Of a stretch of 64,000 nt of DNA, positions 48,141 to 60,650 are shown one piece after another. The notes beneath the pieces were generated by a model. That model worked only from the letters and a program-made list of their open reading frames with translations, had not been told where the DNA came from and made no database searches. The first letter of the stretch is position 1. The number at the start of each line of letters is the position of its first letter. A program made the translations under genes and the position numbers. This DNA comes from Nymphaea colorata (Eukaryota > Streptophyta > Magnoliopsida > Nymphaeales > Nymphaeaceae), in contig NC_045150.1 of NCBI RefSeq assembly GCF_008831285.2, positions 742,001-806,000 of the forward strand, read 5' to 3'.

Positions 48141-48789
48141 AAACTGCCTTAGTTACTTGAAGTTATGGCAGACTCATTCAGTTAAGTTTTCTACTATTTT
48201 TGCCTGTGGTTTTTAATTGTTACAAGCAATTTCAGATACGTGACATCCTTTCCCTTTTCATTGCAGGTTTACCGACACCTCCTTAGTTTCCCTCAATTCT
48301 GTCTTAGTAATTATTATTGATGGATTTTTTTGTTTGGCCCACTGACAATGTCTTTGTACGTACATGTTTTATAGGACATATATTGTTCAATGTAGATTTT
48401 TGTGAGGTTCGTGAATATTGAACCCTCAAATGCCCTTATGACACAGCGTTGTATTTATTCCAATTGTAAATATCAAAGCGATAAAAGTTTGATTACAAGA
48501 ACAAAATTCCAGAAACATGATTGAGTGAATGAAAATAAAAACAAATTGACATGTAAGTAAGAGTCATCCTTCATTTCTCCATTGTTCTTCATGAGCACCA
48601 ATACTTATTTAGTTGGTTCTACTTGTTGCACTTAGTCATGTTATTCATCTCATCCACTTCAATTTGGTGGAGCCTAACTTTTCATGCTATCGAAATGTTG
48701 TTCGAGTTTAACTATACTATGTTTGTAGACTTTATAAAAGTCATGCAATTTTACCCTATATTGGGTTATGTAAGTCGTAGTCATTACGT

Positions 48790-49195
48790 ACAAAAATTAA
48801 CCATCCAGTTTTCAGTGAAACATCAGTAAAAGTTTTCATCAACATTCGTAGGATGTCAATAGAATTACTCTAGCTGAACAATCTTGCTGGTGTTTTCTTT
48901 ATGTCAGTAAAAAACATTTTTCAGACGTTTGGAAATATCAGTAAACATTTTCTGTTATTTACTGAACCTTCTGTACTGCCACCCACAAATGCTAGTAAGA
49001 CGTGTTCTCTTTGTTTGTAAAGAAACGAGTACACTGACAATTTGTCAAAACGTCAAAAAAACATTTATTTGGCATCAACTTTACCGATATACTTTCTTAA
49101 ATGTCAAAAATAGTTTCATCGACGTTCATCTGGCTTTTATCGACATTTTTCTCGCATCAGTAAAACCTGTAATTTTTTTTTTTTGGGTCTGTAGC
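48790..49195 (+). repeat. CACTA 3' subterminal repeat array
   Basis: ATCAGTAAAAGTTTTCATC, GTCAGTAAAAAACATTTTTC, ATCAGTAAACATTTTCTG, TTCATCGACGTTCATC, TTTATCGACATTTTTC and GCATCAGTAAAACC form an imperfect array of short (A/G)TCAGTAAAA and ATCGACnTTT words. It ends in a T-run and TGGGTCTGTAG. The position downstream of TNPA fits the right subterminal region; the CACTA/TAGTG terminus is degenerate. Confidence 0.55.
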
Positions 49196-50123
49196 CTTAC
49201 GTCATTTCAAAACTTCAAGTAGCTGACTGATTTTACAGGGGAAATTTCTTCACCATGATTCCAACTACTAATTGGACAAGTCACAATGCAGTAATCAAGG
49301 GGGTATTAGAATATACGTACACAAGATGGTGTAGATAGGACTATATTTATCTGTATATGTATTGCACTCCTATGGACTGGGTGTCAATGACACTCAGTCC
49401 GGTGTTTGTTTACATTTTACGCCCTTGTACGATGGAGACTGTCTCAACAGTACATTTGGACAAACCATCAAAGCCAAACACCACACGAGCGTTAACAGGC
49501 CAGATATAATCCATGCAATTCATAATATTGCAAGTCAATTTCAACATAGCTCTGCAACAGTTCGCATGAGTGAGGTTCTGTGGATCGAATATATAAAAGG
49601 ATCGATTAACAAGGGAGTTTTTTGAAATAAATTGTTTACGTTGATTATGGTTAAGAGGTCATCCGAATAGTCACTACTCAACCACCAGTTCTATATTCAT
49701 AGCTCAGTCTCTTCCTTACGATGACGTAGAGAACAGTAGAAAGTATCTCTTCCATCGGATGAAGCTCAGTATAGAGTCATGGTGATCAGAGTAATGGAAA
49801 TTTTTTGTTAAGAAAAATATCATATGACACAGGTATCTAATTAAAGGAACCCACGAACTCGTGTTTTGACAACAAAAGTGTAATTTACATAAATAGCATA
49901 CGTACATTCGTGACTGCACCTAGCATATCGAGATAGATTGCTATTATTTAAGAGAACGTCTTTAAAATGTTGTTATTTTGCCTTATGTTAAAAAAACAAA
50001 AAATCAAGTGGTAATTTGTTCACCAAGATTCCAATTTCTTGTTCCAAAACTTTTTAGCACCACAATAAAAATTTGACGGGGTATTAAAGTACTTGTATCT
50101 TTTCATATTTATATAAATACAAT

Positions 50124-50169
<46 letters not shown>

Positions 50170-51550
50170 AGAGCTGAAAAAGTGTTTTTTTTTTTTTTTA
50201 ATCTAACCTTACCAATATCATTTTAAGGATAGATTGATCGAAAATGCATATTAAGTTGATCATCTTTGGGGTTTTAATAGTGTTTTTATAATAAGCAAAA
50301 ATGAATGGTTCACATAAAATCAACATTTTTCATAAAAACAACTTGATTCAAAGCATGTATTATATCACAATAGTTTCTATAAATATATTAGAATGTTGAT
50401 ATGTGTGTATGTGTGTGTGTGTTGTAGCTTAATATGTCACACTTGATGGAAATCGTCTGAGTCATTCATTTTAAAATAATGTGGTTAAGTTGAAAAAATA
50501 AAAATCTAATTTTATTTTTGAAAGATGAAAATGCCCCTTAAAAAAAACTCATTTATTTCTTCCGTTAAGGGGCATTTCAATCTCTCAAAAATACAATTGA
50601 ATTTATATTTTTTTTAACTTATATCCACCATTAAATCTCCTTAAAATCGGTGGTCAAGACAATTCCTATCAAATCTCATATATGATGGTCAGGCAGTTAT
50701 ATGTGTGTGTATATAGTAGGTTGATGCAAAATATATATTAAGTTGATCATTTTTTTAATAGTGTTTTTATAATAAGCAAAAAAATAAATAGCGCTCATAA
50801 CATCAACATTTTGATGATAAAAAATTCCAACATTTTTCATAAAACAGCTTGATTCAGGTTTTTATCCTTGACCTAAGCGTCAAGTGTTATCAATTTCTCT
50901 CCCTTTATATATATATATATAGTGTGTGTGTGTGTGCTTGGATTTCTCCATCCAATTTAGATGATGTAATCCTCCAACCTCACAGCATAACGCATCAGCC
51001 AGTCAAGACTAGACGAAGGGCTAGATGGCTGAAGGATTTCACCTCCTCCCTCCCTCTCTCTTGCTATATATAGTCAGAATATACTTTTCCTTTGGTATGC
51101 ATTTAACTTCTTTTTTTTTTCTATTTTTTTCTTATTGTTCAAGATTAGACCTTGGTCAGGAGCTGAGCTAGCTGGGGCTCAATGGCTAACTGCTACTCTC
51201 CTGCTATATAATATTAAGGGACCAGTCCCTCATTTTGTTTCATGATTTTGCTAAGCATGTTTCGAGAGCCAACACAAAATAATTTATTTCTGGAGTGTTT
51301 TCGTGCAAATTGTGAGCATTGTGATCAAGTGTGTCAGTGATCAGTCTGTGTTTTACACAAGCCTTGTGCAGTGGCTTGTATTAAGTGGTTTTGCCAGTGC
51401 AAGAGCAATACAAATGCACACATGATCATACTACAAGCAACCAAGGGGAAAAAAAGTGCACATTTTAAGAGTAAAAAAATTGGCCAACAGTACTAATAGC
51501 ACCCATCAACACCCTCACCCTCAGACAGTGGACCTGCAACTCCAATTATT
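49196..51550. other. No gene recognised; repeats only
   Basis: Includes a compound (AT)n-(AG)n microsatellite at about 50122-50169 and a direct repeat pair described separately. A CAGGAGCTGAGCTAGCTGGG motif at about 51157 resembles the CAGGGGCGGAGCTAG end of the MITE-like family. No convincing coding frame. Confidence 0.5.
50225..50860. repeat. Direct repeat pair, about 490 bp apart
   Basis: TATTAAGTTGATCAT followed by TTTTAATAGTGTTTTTATAA, TAAGCAAAAA, ATCAACATTTT and CAACTTGATTCA (or CAGCTTGATTCA) occurs at about 50247-50355 and 50735-50858. Both copies are non-coding and AT-rich. Confidence 0.75.
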
Positions 51551-51553
51551 CTT

Positions 51554-51559
51554 TTTATT
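51554..51559 (-). terminator. Candidate polyadenylation signal of the S28 gene
   Basis: AATAAA on the minus strand, about 150 nt downstream of the TGA at 51712-51710, a normal distance for a plant 3' UTR. Confidence 0.45.
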
Positions 51560-51709
51560 TCTTTCATTTTAGTTGCAGCAGCGCTGACCTTATAATCAGC
51601 AGCTACTGTTAGACAAGCAGCTATCCATAGGTATGATGCACATCTATGCTGTACAAACCTTTCCTTTAAGAATGATCTCCAGTAATGGAATATTCTAGTC
51701 AATCACATG

Positions 51710-51889
51710 TCAAAAGGAAGATGCCTTTCCCGTGTAATAATCAGATATCCATCCTCGGATTATCTCAACTTCAGATTCCCTCTGGTCTACTAACCATTCT
51801 GGATCCTGATCAGTGGCAGCCCGAAGATCCAAATGATGAGCACCTGAGAATACAAATGTTGAGAACATCCATCACATAATTGCAGAGTG

Positions 51890-51923
<34 letters not shown>

Positions 51924-54900
51924 GGACAGCATAAAACCAATTAGCAGAAAATCAGATGGTTGGTACTGGTAAGATCACCCTTATGGTATTTCCAATATTA
52001 AAACGGAACCCAATCTGGAACTACTACAGAAACCTAACATCATTCCGACCATCACGTTCATAATAATTGCTCCATTGCATGGACAAGGAAGTAGACTAGC
52101 GACTGGTAGTAGATCCCACCCTTGCTATCAACTTATTAGGCATAAGTGGGGACGAGTCAAATTCATCATAAGTTTGCAAGCATCTGGCTGCTTGGATCTC
52201 AATTCAGCTCTTATGAGCCAATGGGGTTCATGCTCAAAGGAATAACTAATTCTCAAAAGCCAAAAAAGTTTGAGAATGTTACATAGAAAATGTGAACATA
52301 ATATACAATAACATTTATAGTGACATAGACACATATGCACCCACGTCACACCGGCATATGAAAATACATAGACAACATATGAAAATCTATATATTTACAC
52401 ATGCACACACACAGACACACGACTCAAAAATGCACACTTGCTCAGACAAACAGATACAATATTGTGCAATAATGTCAAAACGTTTTTCCCTAAAAAAGTT
52501 TTTCTTGTATGTATTTAAAAAGTATATTTTCCATTTTTTGTTCATCGAAATTAAAAACAACTTTTATGAATGTTTGTCAATATATCCGTAAACAATAGTA
52601 GAGGACTCGTAAATTCATATATTTATTATTCTTTACTTTTTAAATTTTTTGAATTCTGAAATTTTCCCAGACAAAGAAACAAAAAGAACACTTCCCAGAA
52701 AACCCTTCCCCAGAAATTGCTGACAACAATATTGGTGTCTATGAACTTCCGAGATTTATCAAATTATCCAATAAACACCCAAAAAAAGCATAAAATCAAT
52801 AAAAACAAGCAAAGAACTACAAGTTGATAAGACAAGCATTCAAGATTGACAAACGTAATTAGCCAACAAAATAAGTACAATACGCGCCAAGCAAGCAGGA
52901 TTGATTTTATGAAGCATACCTTCTTCAGTTACAAGTGATATTATACTATCTGACACATTTTGCAGCACACTGTCATAAAACATGGAGAATGTCCAAATTA
53001 AATTCTTTGCAATCCGGTGCCATAATGAAAAAAATATCTGTTTTTCAAGGAAGCACAGCAAGCTTACCCGCCCCCACTCCAAGGATCTAATAATCCATTT
53101 GCAAAAATGATATTGCTGCCAAAGTGCTTCAAGTCTCTTTCTAAATCCTACAACAGAACCTAATAAACCAGTTAGACGGTTGACATAGGATAAATAACAT
53201 ATGCATGTTTTCTGAGTTCATCCATGCGTGCTTATTGATAATATCATTGGATGCAATGCTCTTGTTTAGTCTGCCAGATAAATATTGTATCAAAGTGCAT
53301 GCTTCTCATAGTTATATGTTAAAAGTTGAAAATAACATTGAGTACACCGAGTACAAATGGGGTCTGTCTGAGACTCTGAATTATATAGAAGTGGGGAAGA
53401 GAGATGCTTAGCATTCTGAAGTCATGCAATTTTTTCTTTTCAATCTTGTTCAAAAGAAACATATTTTATTATGAGCTTTAGCAACAAGTCATCAAGTGAT
53501 CATGGAGACAATAATATCGTGTGCTCCTTTTTCTGGCGTTCCTTTATTCCATGGTACACATTAAGGTTGTCTGGTTAATCCTGCTCTATAAATTTGTTGT
53601 CTTATTGAAGATTGTGGTTTGTAGTTTGTACATGATTCATCGATAGAGAAGGGAGCAAGAACGAAAAAATAAGAAGATTAAGGAGCTGCAAACATCGTGA
53701 TTCTATTTGCGTGTGTGGCCTAATGGCACAAGTTTTCACTAAGTCAGTGCAACCTTACAGTATTTAATATCAATGTCAGACAAAGTTCGTTATACTTTAT
53801 AGTCCTGATAATGCTGTATTACCACAATACTAATTATACTACCTTCTAAAACAACACTACTTCCTGGCATGAAGTTGCACAAAATGGTTTTGTTAGTGAA
53901 GTGATAGCTTTCGCTCTTCTCAGCCTCCCTCAAAAAGCCCAAATTTGAAACAAATACTTACATGGCCACCAAATTCAGTGGTTATCCATTTGGGTCTTGG
54001 GCGGACACCAAATTCCTTTATGCATTGATCTTGATAAGCATCATAGTCAAAACAGTAAGGAGGAAACATGCTGCTTTCTTCATTGCTAGACATGGGCATA
54101 ACCATCTCAGTACAAGCCTGTTAAAGGAAAATAAGTAAACGATTCTTTTTAATAATTATAGTAAAAAAATTAAGGAGATAAAGTTATATCTACAGTCAAA
54201 GTACCTGCCAATTCCAGCCATTCATTCCATGAGGATCATCGCGTATATCAAAGCAATCAACAGATCCAGTATAATTGTAGTAAATGCTAATTCCTCCAAA
54301 TATACGATCCAGAATACCTGTCCCATCAGGATAACTATCCATTCTTTTGCAAACCTGGTAAAAATAAAATTTAAGTTACATGGATAATAAATCATGCTCA
54401 TTGCTGAAAACTAAAATGGAAATGACAGAAGACCACAAATGTAGCCACTGTGGAAGGAACTACCTCCTTTATTGGGAATGCTGGTAAAGGCATCAGAAAG
54501 TTTGCAGGATAGGGATAGTTCACCATGGCCAAATAGCTGTAAGCAGAACTCAACCAATCCGCAAGATCCTGGGTTCTGTTTAGCTTCCTAGATATTATAT
54601 AAAAATCATTGGCTTAGAATTGTAAGGGCATGAAAGCAGTGTTGAACAATGCACTTGTAAAAATGTCATAATAAATGTTTCAGAAATTAGTTCAATGGAC
54701 CAGCATAAGTTAAATCTTCTGCTAAGATTTGCCAAGCCTTCACTTGTCTGGCCCAAATGTTCAAGAATATTCCAGGACTCCTTTATACATTTAAAGCAGC
54801 TCAAACTTTCTCTCTGCATTATGAAGAAATACAAAAGTTGGATAAGAAGCAAGTTATTTAACACCCATACACAAAATCTAATCAGAACGTTTAACATAAG

Positions 54901-57900
54901 AAATTTTCCATAAGAATTTTGTTTACCTTAAAGTCATTGGACACGATGTCATAAAAAATTTGGGATGGCACAATATCCTGAAATTGCAATATAGGTGCAG
55001 ATGAAGAAAGAGCTCCAACAGCAATATGTGGATATTTCATCCTCATCCAAGCAGCTAACACTACAAAGTTCAAATTAAAGCAAAACATCACTTGATGACG
55101 AACATATATAACTACATGTACTTATAAAAAAGTGCATCACAATACAGAGGAACATAGCAGCCCTTGTTTGGTGCCTTCGTTGTATGACCATGTAACCTAC
55201 TAAAGTACATAGACAAAATAAAATTTGATGCATGCAGTAGACTGTCTTACTTCCACCATAAGAGCCTCCAAATAAAATTACAGGACATGCTTCAGCAGAA
55301 AAATTTCTTTTGAGGTCAATAACTAGAGTTGCAAAGTCTGCAAGAGCTTGCTCAGCAGTAAGATAAGACAAAGTATCAGCATTCTGGTATGCTTTCTCCC
55401 TGCTTCCATATGGCAAGGATTGGCCATAATAACGATGCTGCAAATTAATTAATTTTATAAAGTCAGACCATTGAAGTAGACTTTGAAGCAAAATAACAGC
55501 ATATATAATAATATGTTGACATATTCTATTCTCGCCCAAATTGCATCTAGTATGCTAATTCAACTGGCTAATGTGATTCAATGAAAAAGGAATAACTTAC
55601 CATGTGTATCATTTATTGGTACAAATAACCAAGGGCATAAAGATTGCTTGAAACAAGAAACATTAATTATATCCATAGTTTAGATGCCAATGTACAATAT
55701 AACAATCAACATTTGTTGAAGTGACTATTCCCTGGACGCTAGAAATATGGAGTGTTAAGAACAAAGAAGTCGCCAGTTATCAGTATATCCAGGATAAAAT
55801 TATCATATTTAGTATCATAAAAGAAGACCTCTGTCAACGTAACTGCAAGAACATTGTGAAATATTCTATAGAAAATTTCCCTGTTGGGCTATTCACAACC
55901 CGCATAAAAAGACACTCTTGTGTCTGCCTTGCTGAAATGGCCAATTCATAAATTTCGTGGATTGAATAAGATAGGTTAGGAAATTCATATTGGATGTTAA
56001 ATAATGATCCATGTACAACTTTAGGCTTATAGTAATCGTTCAAGCATCCCTTAATTCAGGAACTGCATAGGCTAATATTGCGAAGGATGTGCAGATGATA
56101 ATATGATCCTTTTAGATAGTTGTAAAGACAAGAACACTCAATAAAATGGCTAGGAAAAGCAAAAATTTTAACAGAGGCCAAAATATAAATTTTCAAAATT
56201 GTTATATAGGCTAAAAGAAATTTATTTTAAATTATGTGTAAAATTTTCTTTTTTGAAGATTGGAGGGGGGCCACGGCCCCTACCCCACCAACCCACCCCT
56301 TGGGGGCTCCGCCCCTGGTGACAAGTATGCAGGCCCCACACATCCATATCCGGTCTCACACAGTATTCATCTAGTTCAATATGTTGACTACTGCTTTCAT
56401 AGGTGCAGCCCTTGTTTAATCTTAAGTTCATCACACTCTTTATTAAACAATAAGGTGATCAGTTTGTTGCCCTTCTCATATATGTCAATGACATTGAAAT
56501 TGTGGAGATGATGAATGTTAGTTTTGAAAAAATAAAGACTTCTTGCAGTAACATGTTCACCTCAAAATCTGGTTAGGTTCAAGTACTTTTTGTAGAAGTT
56601 GCTCAAAATTCTCGTTTATTTTCTTGAGCTAAAGTTGAATTTTACATCTCCTAAATGATACTGGCCTTTTTCAGATCCAAACCCACTAATTCTCCCATGG
56701 TTTCAAAAACCTTATTTTACAAAGGAGAAAGGTGAAATAATATATAATCCAACTTCGTACAGAAGAGAGATAAGACAAGATATACTTAAATATTGCAGGG
56801 ACTCAACATTATGTATCCTTGCAAATCTAAAGTCAATTTAAGTAAGCTCCACAGTAACCTCATCATGACACTGCATTTCATATCCTTGGTTATCCTAAGT
56901 CCTCTCTAGGTAAAGAAACCGATTGCCCCACAACAGACTGCTCAACACACTGCTCAATTACAGGATACATCACCATGATTGACCGACAGCCCTTTACCAT
57001 GGAAATCTAAGAACTAAGAAGCAAAATACTATCTCCTGATCCTCCACTGAAGCAGAGTATGGTATCATGGCCATCCTGTAGATTATTTTAGCTGCACTGA
57101 CTTCTCAAGGATCTTAGATTTGATCATGAAATCTCATTCTCTTATATGATGATAATCAAGTGGTGCTTGTATTGCTGCTAACCGGTTGTTATGGACAAAC
57201 TTTTAGAACTTGACCGTTATTTCATTGGCAAGAAAATCTACAATGTCTTCACACACCTTTAACCAGTTCAGATATTCACAAAGGCCTTGGCAGAGTCATT
57301 TTCATTCTTAACACGCAAGTAGGGTGTCACTGAGTTGACCACGCCAACATGAGGGGAAACATTATGATAAACAGATCAGCACGGATAAACCAGATCCACC
57401 GTTCATTATACCACCAAGCAGCCATGCAAAACATTGCAAAAGTATTATGATTTTTATAGATTATTTCCCTCTTTATATATTGCTCTCATCTATTTGTGAC
57501 AACTTTTGCGTATCTTTTGTTGTAATCCTCAGTCCCTAACACATCAGGGGATCACTTTCATCAAACATCCTCAAACATTGTATTCAATTAAAGGGTGAAG
57601 TGATATCATTGGCGTTCTATTTTCACAAGATCCAAATAAATAAATTACGTTAGCCAGAACTTAGGATATTTATGGAACCTCCAGACCACCTTACTTATGA
57701 AACCTTCCGTTGCAGTACTCACAGCAGAATCCCCGGAGTAGGAGAAAGATTCATTGCATTTCGCGTGCACGACAATGATAAACCTTATATTGATATTTAC
57801 ATGGAAAGCTCGATAATCTTTCTAAGCAATGGTGAAAAAGGTATGCAGATACAACTCCCAATGTTTCATGTTAAAGAAATAGGGTCGATGCCTCATGTTA

Positions 57901-58632
57901 GAGAGCGTAAAGCTTTAGTTGAGCATAAAAAGAATCAATCACAACAAAGGTCGTCAAGGCACACGTTAGATTTGCCTCTTATGCCCTTGGGCAAGTCATA
58001 TTTCAACAACAACCACACGGGAAACAACGAAACAAGAGAATTGTGAAGCCATGGGCGCTCGCGAACCGAATAGTTCATGGTAGAGAACGTCGTAGCGACC
58101 AGTTCGATCAAAACAAAGAGAATCAGGTGTTGTTCGCCCTCGTTTCGTCTTAAATGATTCGATATTTAATCAACAAGGACCAAACAGGAAACAGAAAATC
58201 TCAAAGGAAAGGAAGCAAACAGCAGAACAGGAAAAGAGAAGAGCTACTTGAACATGCCTCAGCGAAAACGAGCATGGCGCCGAAGCGCGGGGCTATATCC
58301 CACATAAAGCCTGTGTTCTCTGCGAACCACTCGATGCCGCCTTCGTTGCCGCAGTAGAAGAAGATGGGACCCATCCGTAGGGCGCCGGACCAGTGGTGCT
58401 GGTTCAGGAGGTACCTCTGCTGGAAGGAGCCCAACTGCTTGAAGCTGAAGTGATCGAGCGTCTGGGTGAAGTATCTGGTTTCGTATTGGTAAGTGGAAAA
58501 ACGCTCGTTGCTGCGCCTCGGCCACCATGATTTCCAGAAGGGAGGGCGTAGCGTCACTGCCTTGGAGGGAGAATGAGAGCCGAGGAACAAGAGAAGGAAG
58601 AGGAGGAGGAAATTAGTGGAAGAGAGCGCCAT
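51710..58632 (-). CDS. Serine carboxypeptidase, peptidase family S28 (prolyl / Pro-X carboxypeptidase-like)
   Basis: Ten minus-strand exons: 58632-58258, 55437-55251, 55060-54927, 54813-54701, 54587-54464, 54354-54205, 54117-53962, 53147-53068, 52969-52920, 51843-51710. They total 1503 nt with every junction in frame, giving 500 aa. Residues 1-25 ([18 protein letters not shown]...) form a signal peptide. The N-terminal family block [11 protein letters not shown] and [11 protein letters not shown] follow. The nucleophile is Ser184 in GGSYGG, with [11 protein letters not shown] upstream. The charge relay is Asp434 in LLDPWSGG and His459 in GAHHLDLR. The length and Asp-His spacing of 25 match the family. 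Four N-glycosylation sequons lie at Asn170, 273, 338 and 444, as expected for a secreted or vacuolar enzyme. S28 enzymes remove residues following proline at peptide ends; the exact substrate is not deducible. ATG 58632 is used; an upstream in-frame GTG is ignored. Confidence 0.93.
56165..56322. mobile_element. MITE-like element, CAGGGGCGGAGCCCC end, inside S28 intron 1
   Basis: The right end, read on the minus strand from 56319, is CAGGGGCGGAGCCCCCAAGG followed by GGTAGGGGCCGTGGCCCCCC. The left half is AT-rich (CAAAATATAAATTTTCAAAA). The sharp GC-rich/AT-rich contrast matches the related segment at 23305. Confidence 0.45.
57672..58046 (+). other. Unidentified 124-codon open frame within S28 intron 1
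   Basis: Starts ATG GAA CCT ([20 protein letters not shown]) and ends TGA. It is not low-complexity. It has a balanced, protein-like composition and a Lys/Arg/Gln-rich stretch in the C-terminal half ([14 protein letters not shown]). It is antisense to the host gene. I do not recognise it. Candidates are a fragment of an inserted element, a piece of organelle DNA, or chance. It is not counted as a gene. Confidence 0.25.
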
Positions 58633-58900
58633 TTTGCCCACTCTCCAATCAAGATACGGTGCTTAGGACTTCTATTGCCGAGCAGGACGCGATCCCCAGT
58701 TTGCTTTTACGATGTCCACTTGGAGAATGTCATCCACCTGGAGAATGAATTACTACTTTGTTTTCTATATTTCTGTGCTAAACCATGTTCCCACGCTTGA
58801 AACTCAAGCGTATTTCAGTCATTTTATAAGGGAAAATCTTAACATTTTGATCCTTTTCAGTGGGGGCCTTGTTATGGCTCTGCTCCGAATGTAGGAAGTT
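58633..58900 (-). promoter_or_regulatory. Upstream region of the S28 gene
   Basis: About 270 bp before the start codon on the minus strand. A weak TATA-like AAATATAGAAAAC lies near 58770, roughly 140 nt upstream of the ATG. No other element is claimed. Confidence 0.25.
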
Positions 58901-59382
58901 CATAAATAGATATTCAACTTTTGAAAGAAATTTGCAAAAAACTACCTATTAAAAAAATATTAATGTTTGACAAAATAATCAAAACACTCCTCCTACAAAC
59001 CACTGTTCTCTTGGCCGACATAATATATGTTTCTACCATTAGAAGAGACATTTTTATCATTTTATTTACAAAAATAGTATTTTCCTTTAGTAGCCAGTTC
59101 GTTGAGAACTTCACTCAAAAAGTGAACACCCAACTGTTAACTTTTAAAAGTGAGGACGATTTGTTGCTATCCGAATCTAGGTACCTTTTACAATTTTTTT
59201 AGTTTTTTAATCTGACAAGTTTTGTTAAAAAATAAATCTTCAAGCACATTTATTCCAAGTTCCAGAGTGCTAACGTGTAGTACTTGAGACTCATATCCCT
59301 CTATAGTTTATTATACAAGTTCATCACTAACGACCATAGTAAAGAAAGTGAAAAACATAGTACTTTCCTGTTGAACCCAAAA
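58901..59382. other. No gene recognised
   Basis: AT-rich. Overlapping opposite-strand frames at 58914-59202 are Ile/Leu/Lys-rich and unrecognised. Confidence 0.4.
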
Positions 59383-60060
59383 GATGGCTGATGACATTCT
59401 TGCTGCTCATGAGGTTCTCGGTTCCCTCTCCAATGCTTCAAGCTCATTTACTTGCATAAAGTTTCGACCTTGCTAATGCTCATGCTAAGGCCAGCAGGAA
59501 TTTTATGTAATTTTAGGTGTTATTTCTCTTTCATTTGGGCTTTGTTAATGTATTGATTAGCAAGGTTCCCATGTGAGGGTCTATAGTGCCTTTGTCAAAC
59601 ATGATTAATGGAACTCATGGGTAACTGTTTTCTATCTCTAGGTAATTCAGACGGAGATATCATGTTCCGATGTCTCTACCTTGTTGTCAAGGAAATGTCC
59701 TCTAAATTGCTTTGAAGAAGTCAAGAAGGCCATAATAAACTCCATTTGCTCTTTGTTTTGAAGTTTGGAGCTTGCCTTCACCCTTTTTTGTTTGACTGGT
59801 GTTTTTCTGGTTCTTTTGTAAACCCCTCTTAGAAAAGGCGGTGAGATAAAGTAGACCTATCGAGCTGGAAAATTAGGCCAGCCTTGAGTGAATGATGTGA
59901 AATTCTTGGTCATCATGCATCTTCAATATAATGTCTATTGGGCATATACAAAGTGTCCTTAGATATTTGGTTCTTTGCCTCTAAAATACTAGACTCCCCT
60001 TCCTTGCAAGTACTACGAAGAAAAACTTATTAAAGTTGAGTGCAAAATGGCAACATAGAA
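59383..60060 (+). mobile_element. LINE reverse-transcriptase relic
   Basis: 59380-59500 encodes ADDILAAHEVLGSLSNASSS then, after one frame change, a C-I-K-F / L-A-N-A-H-A-K-A-S segment. This fits the plant LINE order of a D-N-(I/V)-L-x-A-(H/Q)-E-V block followed by K-(L/F)-D-(L)-x-(K)-A-(F/H). The rest is heavily decayed, with scattered weak matches only. Confidence 0.45.
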
Positions 60061-60136
60061 AACGAAAAACTTCGGGTTTTTCAGTAAGTTTGTGTCTAAC
60101 CAGGTTTTTTCTTTCAAACAACAAATAAATAAATAA

Positions 60137-60137
<1 letters not shown>

Positions 60138-60211
<74 letters not shown>
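60138..60211. repeat. (AT)n microsatellite, about 74 bp
   Basis: An uninterrupted AT dinucleotide run. Confidence 0.97.
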
Positions 60212-60213
<2 letters not shown>

Positions 60214-60650
60214 CTCCTATATATATTTCCTCCAGCTGTCCAGATGCTCAAGCCTTTCATGCGCAGAAATGATATATATGTGATAGATAAAACCAAAAAC
60301 GAAAATAGCAATGCATGCATACCTAGTTTGTCGTTTCAAGTTGTGAAGTCGCTGACTCTTGTGCTCAACAGAGGCTGGTTTTTACTGTGTTATGAAAAAA
60401 CTTCTATGCGCACAACCCTTAACACAACAAGGATCAACTCCATCTACCTCATTTTGTTTTCTCTTAGCTTATTCACTATTCCTTTCAGTAACCACCAAAA
60501 ATCATGGTCGACAAAAACATATGGTTATGTAACTCCTTTTAGGTCACTGTATAGATTTTGGATCCAGCCCACCATGAGCAAATCTAGATCTAAAACTCAA
60601 CATTCTCTTACTCGCACATGATGCGTAGACTATTTATTCTACTCTCAAAG
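60212..60650. other. No gene recognised
   Basis: A 125-codon frame at 60244-60621 is Ser/Thr-rich without a known motif. Probably chance. Confidence 0.4.

Larger units (their letters stand above)
55438..58257 (-). other. Intron 1 of the S28 gene with GC donor
   Basis: Exon 1 ends ...TTCGCTGAG and the intron begins GCATGTTCAAG. It ends TTTGCAG at 55438. The only in-frame join giving the conserved LVFAE-HRYYG is at this GC; GT dinucleotides just downstream would break the frame. The 2.8-kb intron is the longest of the gene and holds a MITE-like element and an unexplained plus-strand frame. Confidence 0.85.

Noticed and set aside
58573-58894. Plus-strand frames at the 5' end of the S28 gene
   Set aside because: Antisense to the signal peptide exon; Glu-rich because the other strand encodes Leu/Phe.
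60114-60320. 68-codon minus-strand frame
   Set aside because: Built on an (AT)n microsatellite.
60244-60621. 125-codon plus-strand frame
   Set aside because: Ser/Thr-rich without a recognisable motif, no splice or promoter context, starts next to a microsatellite.
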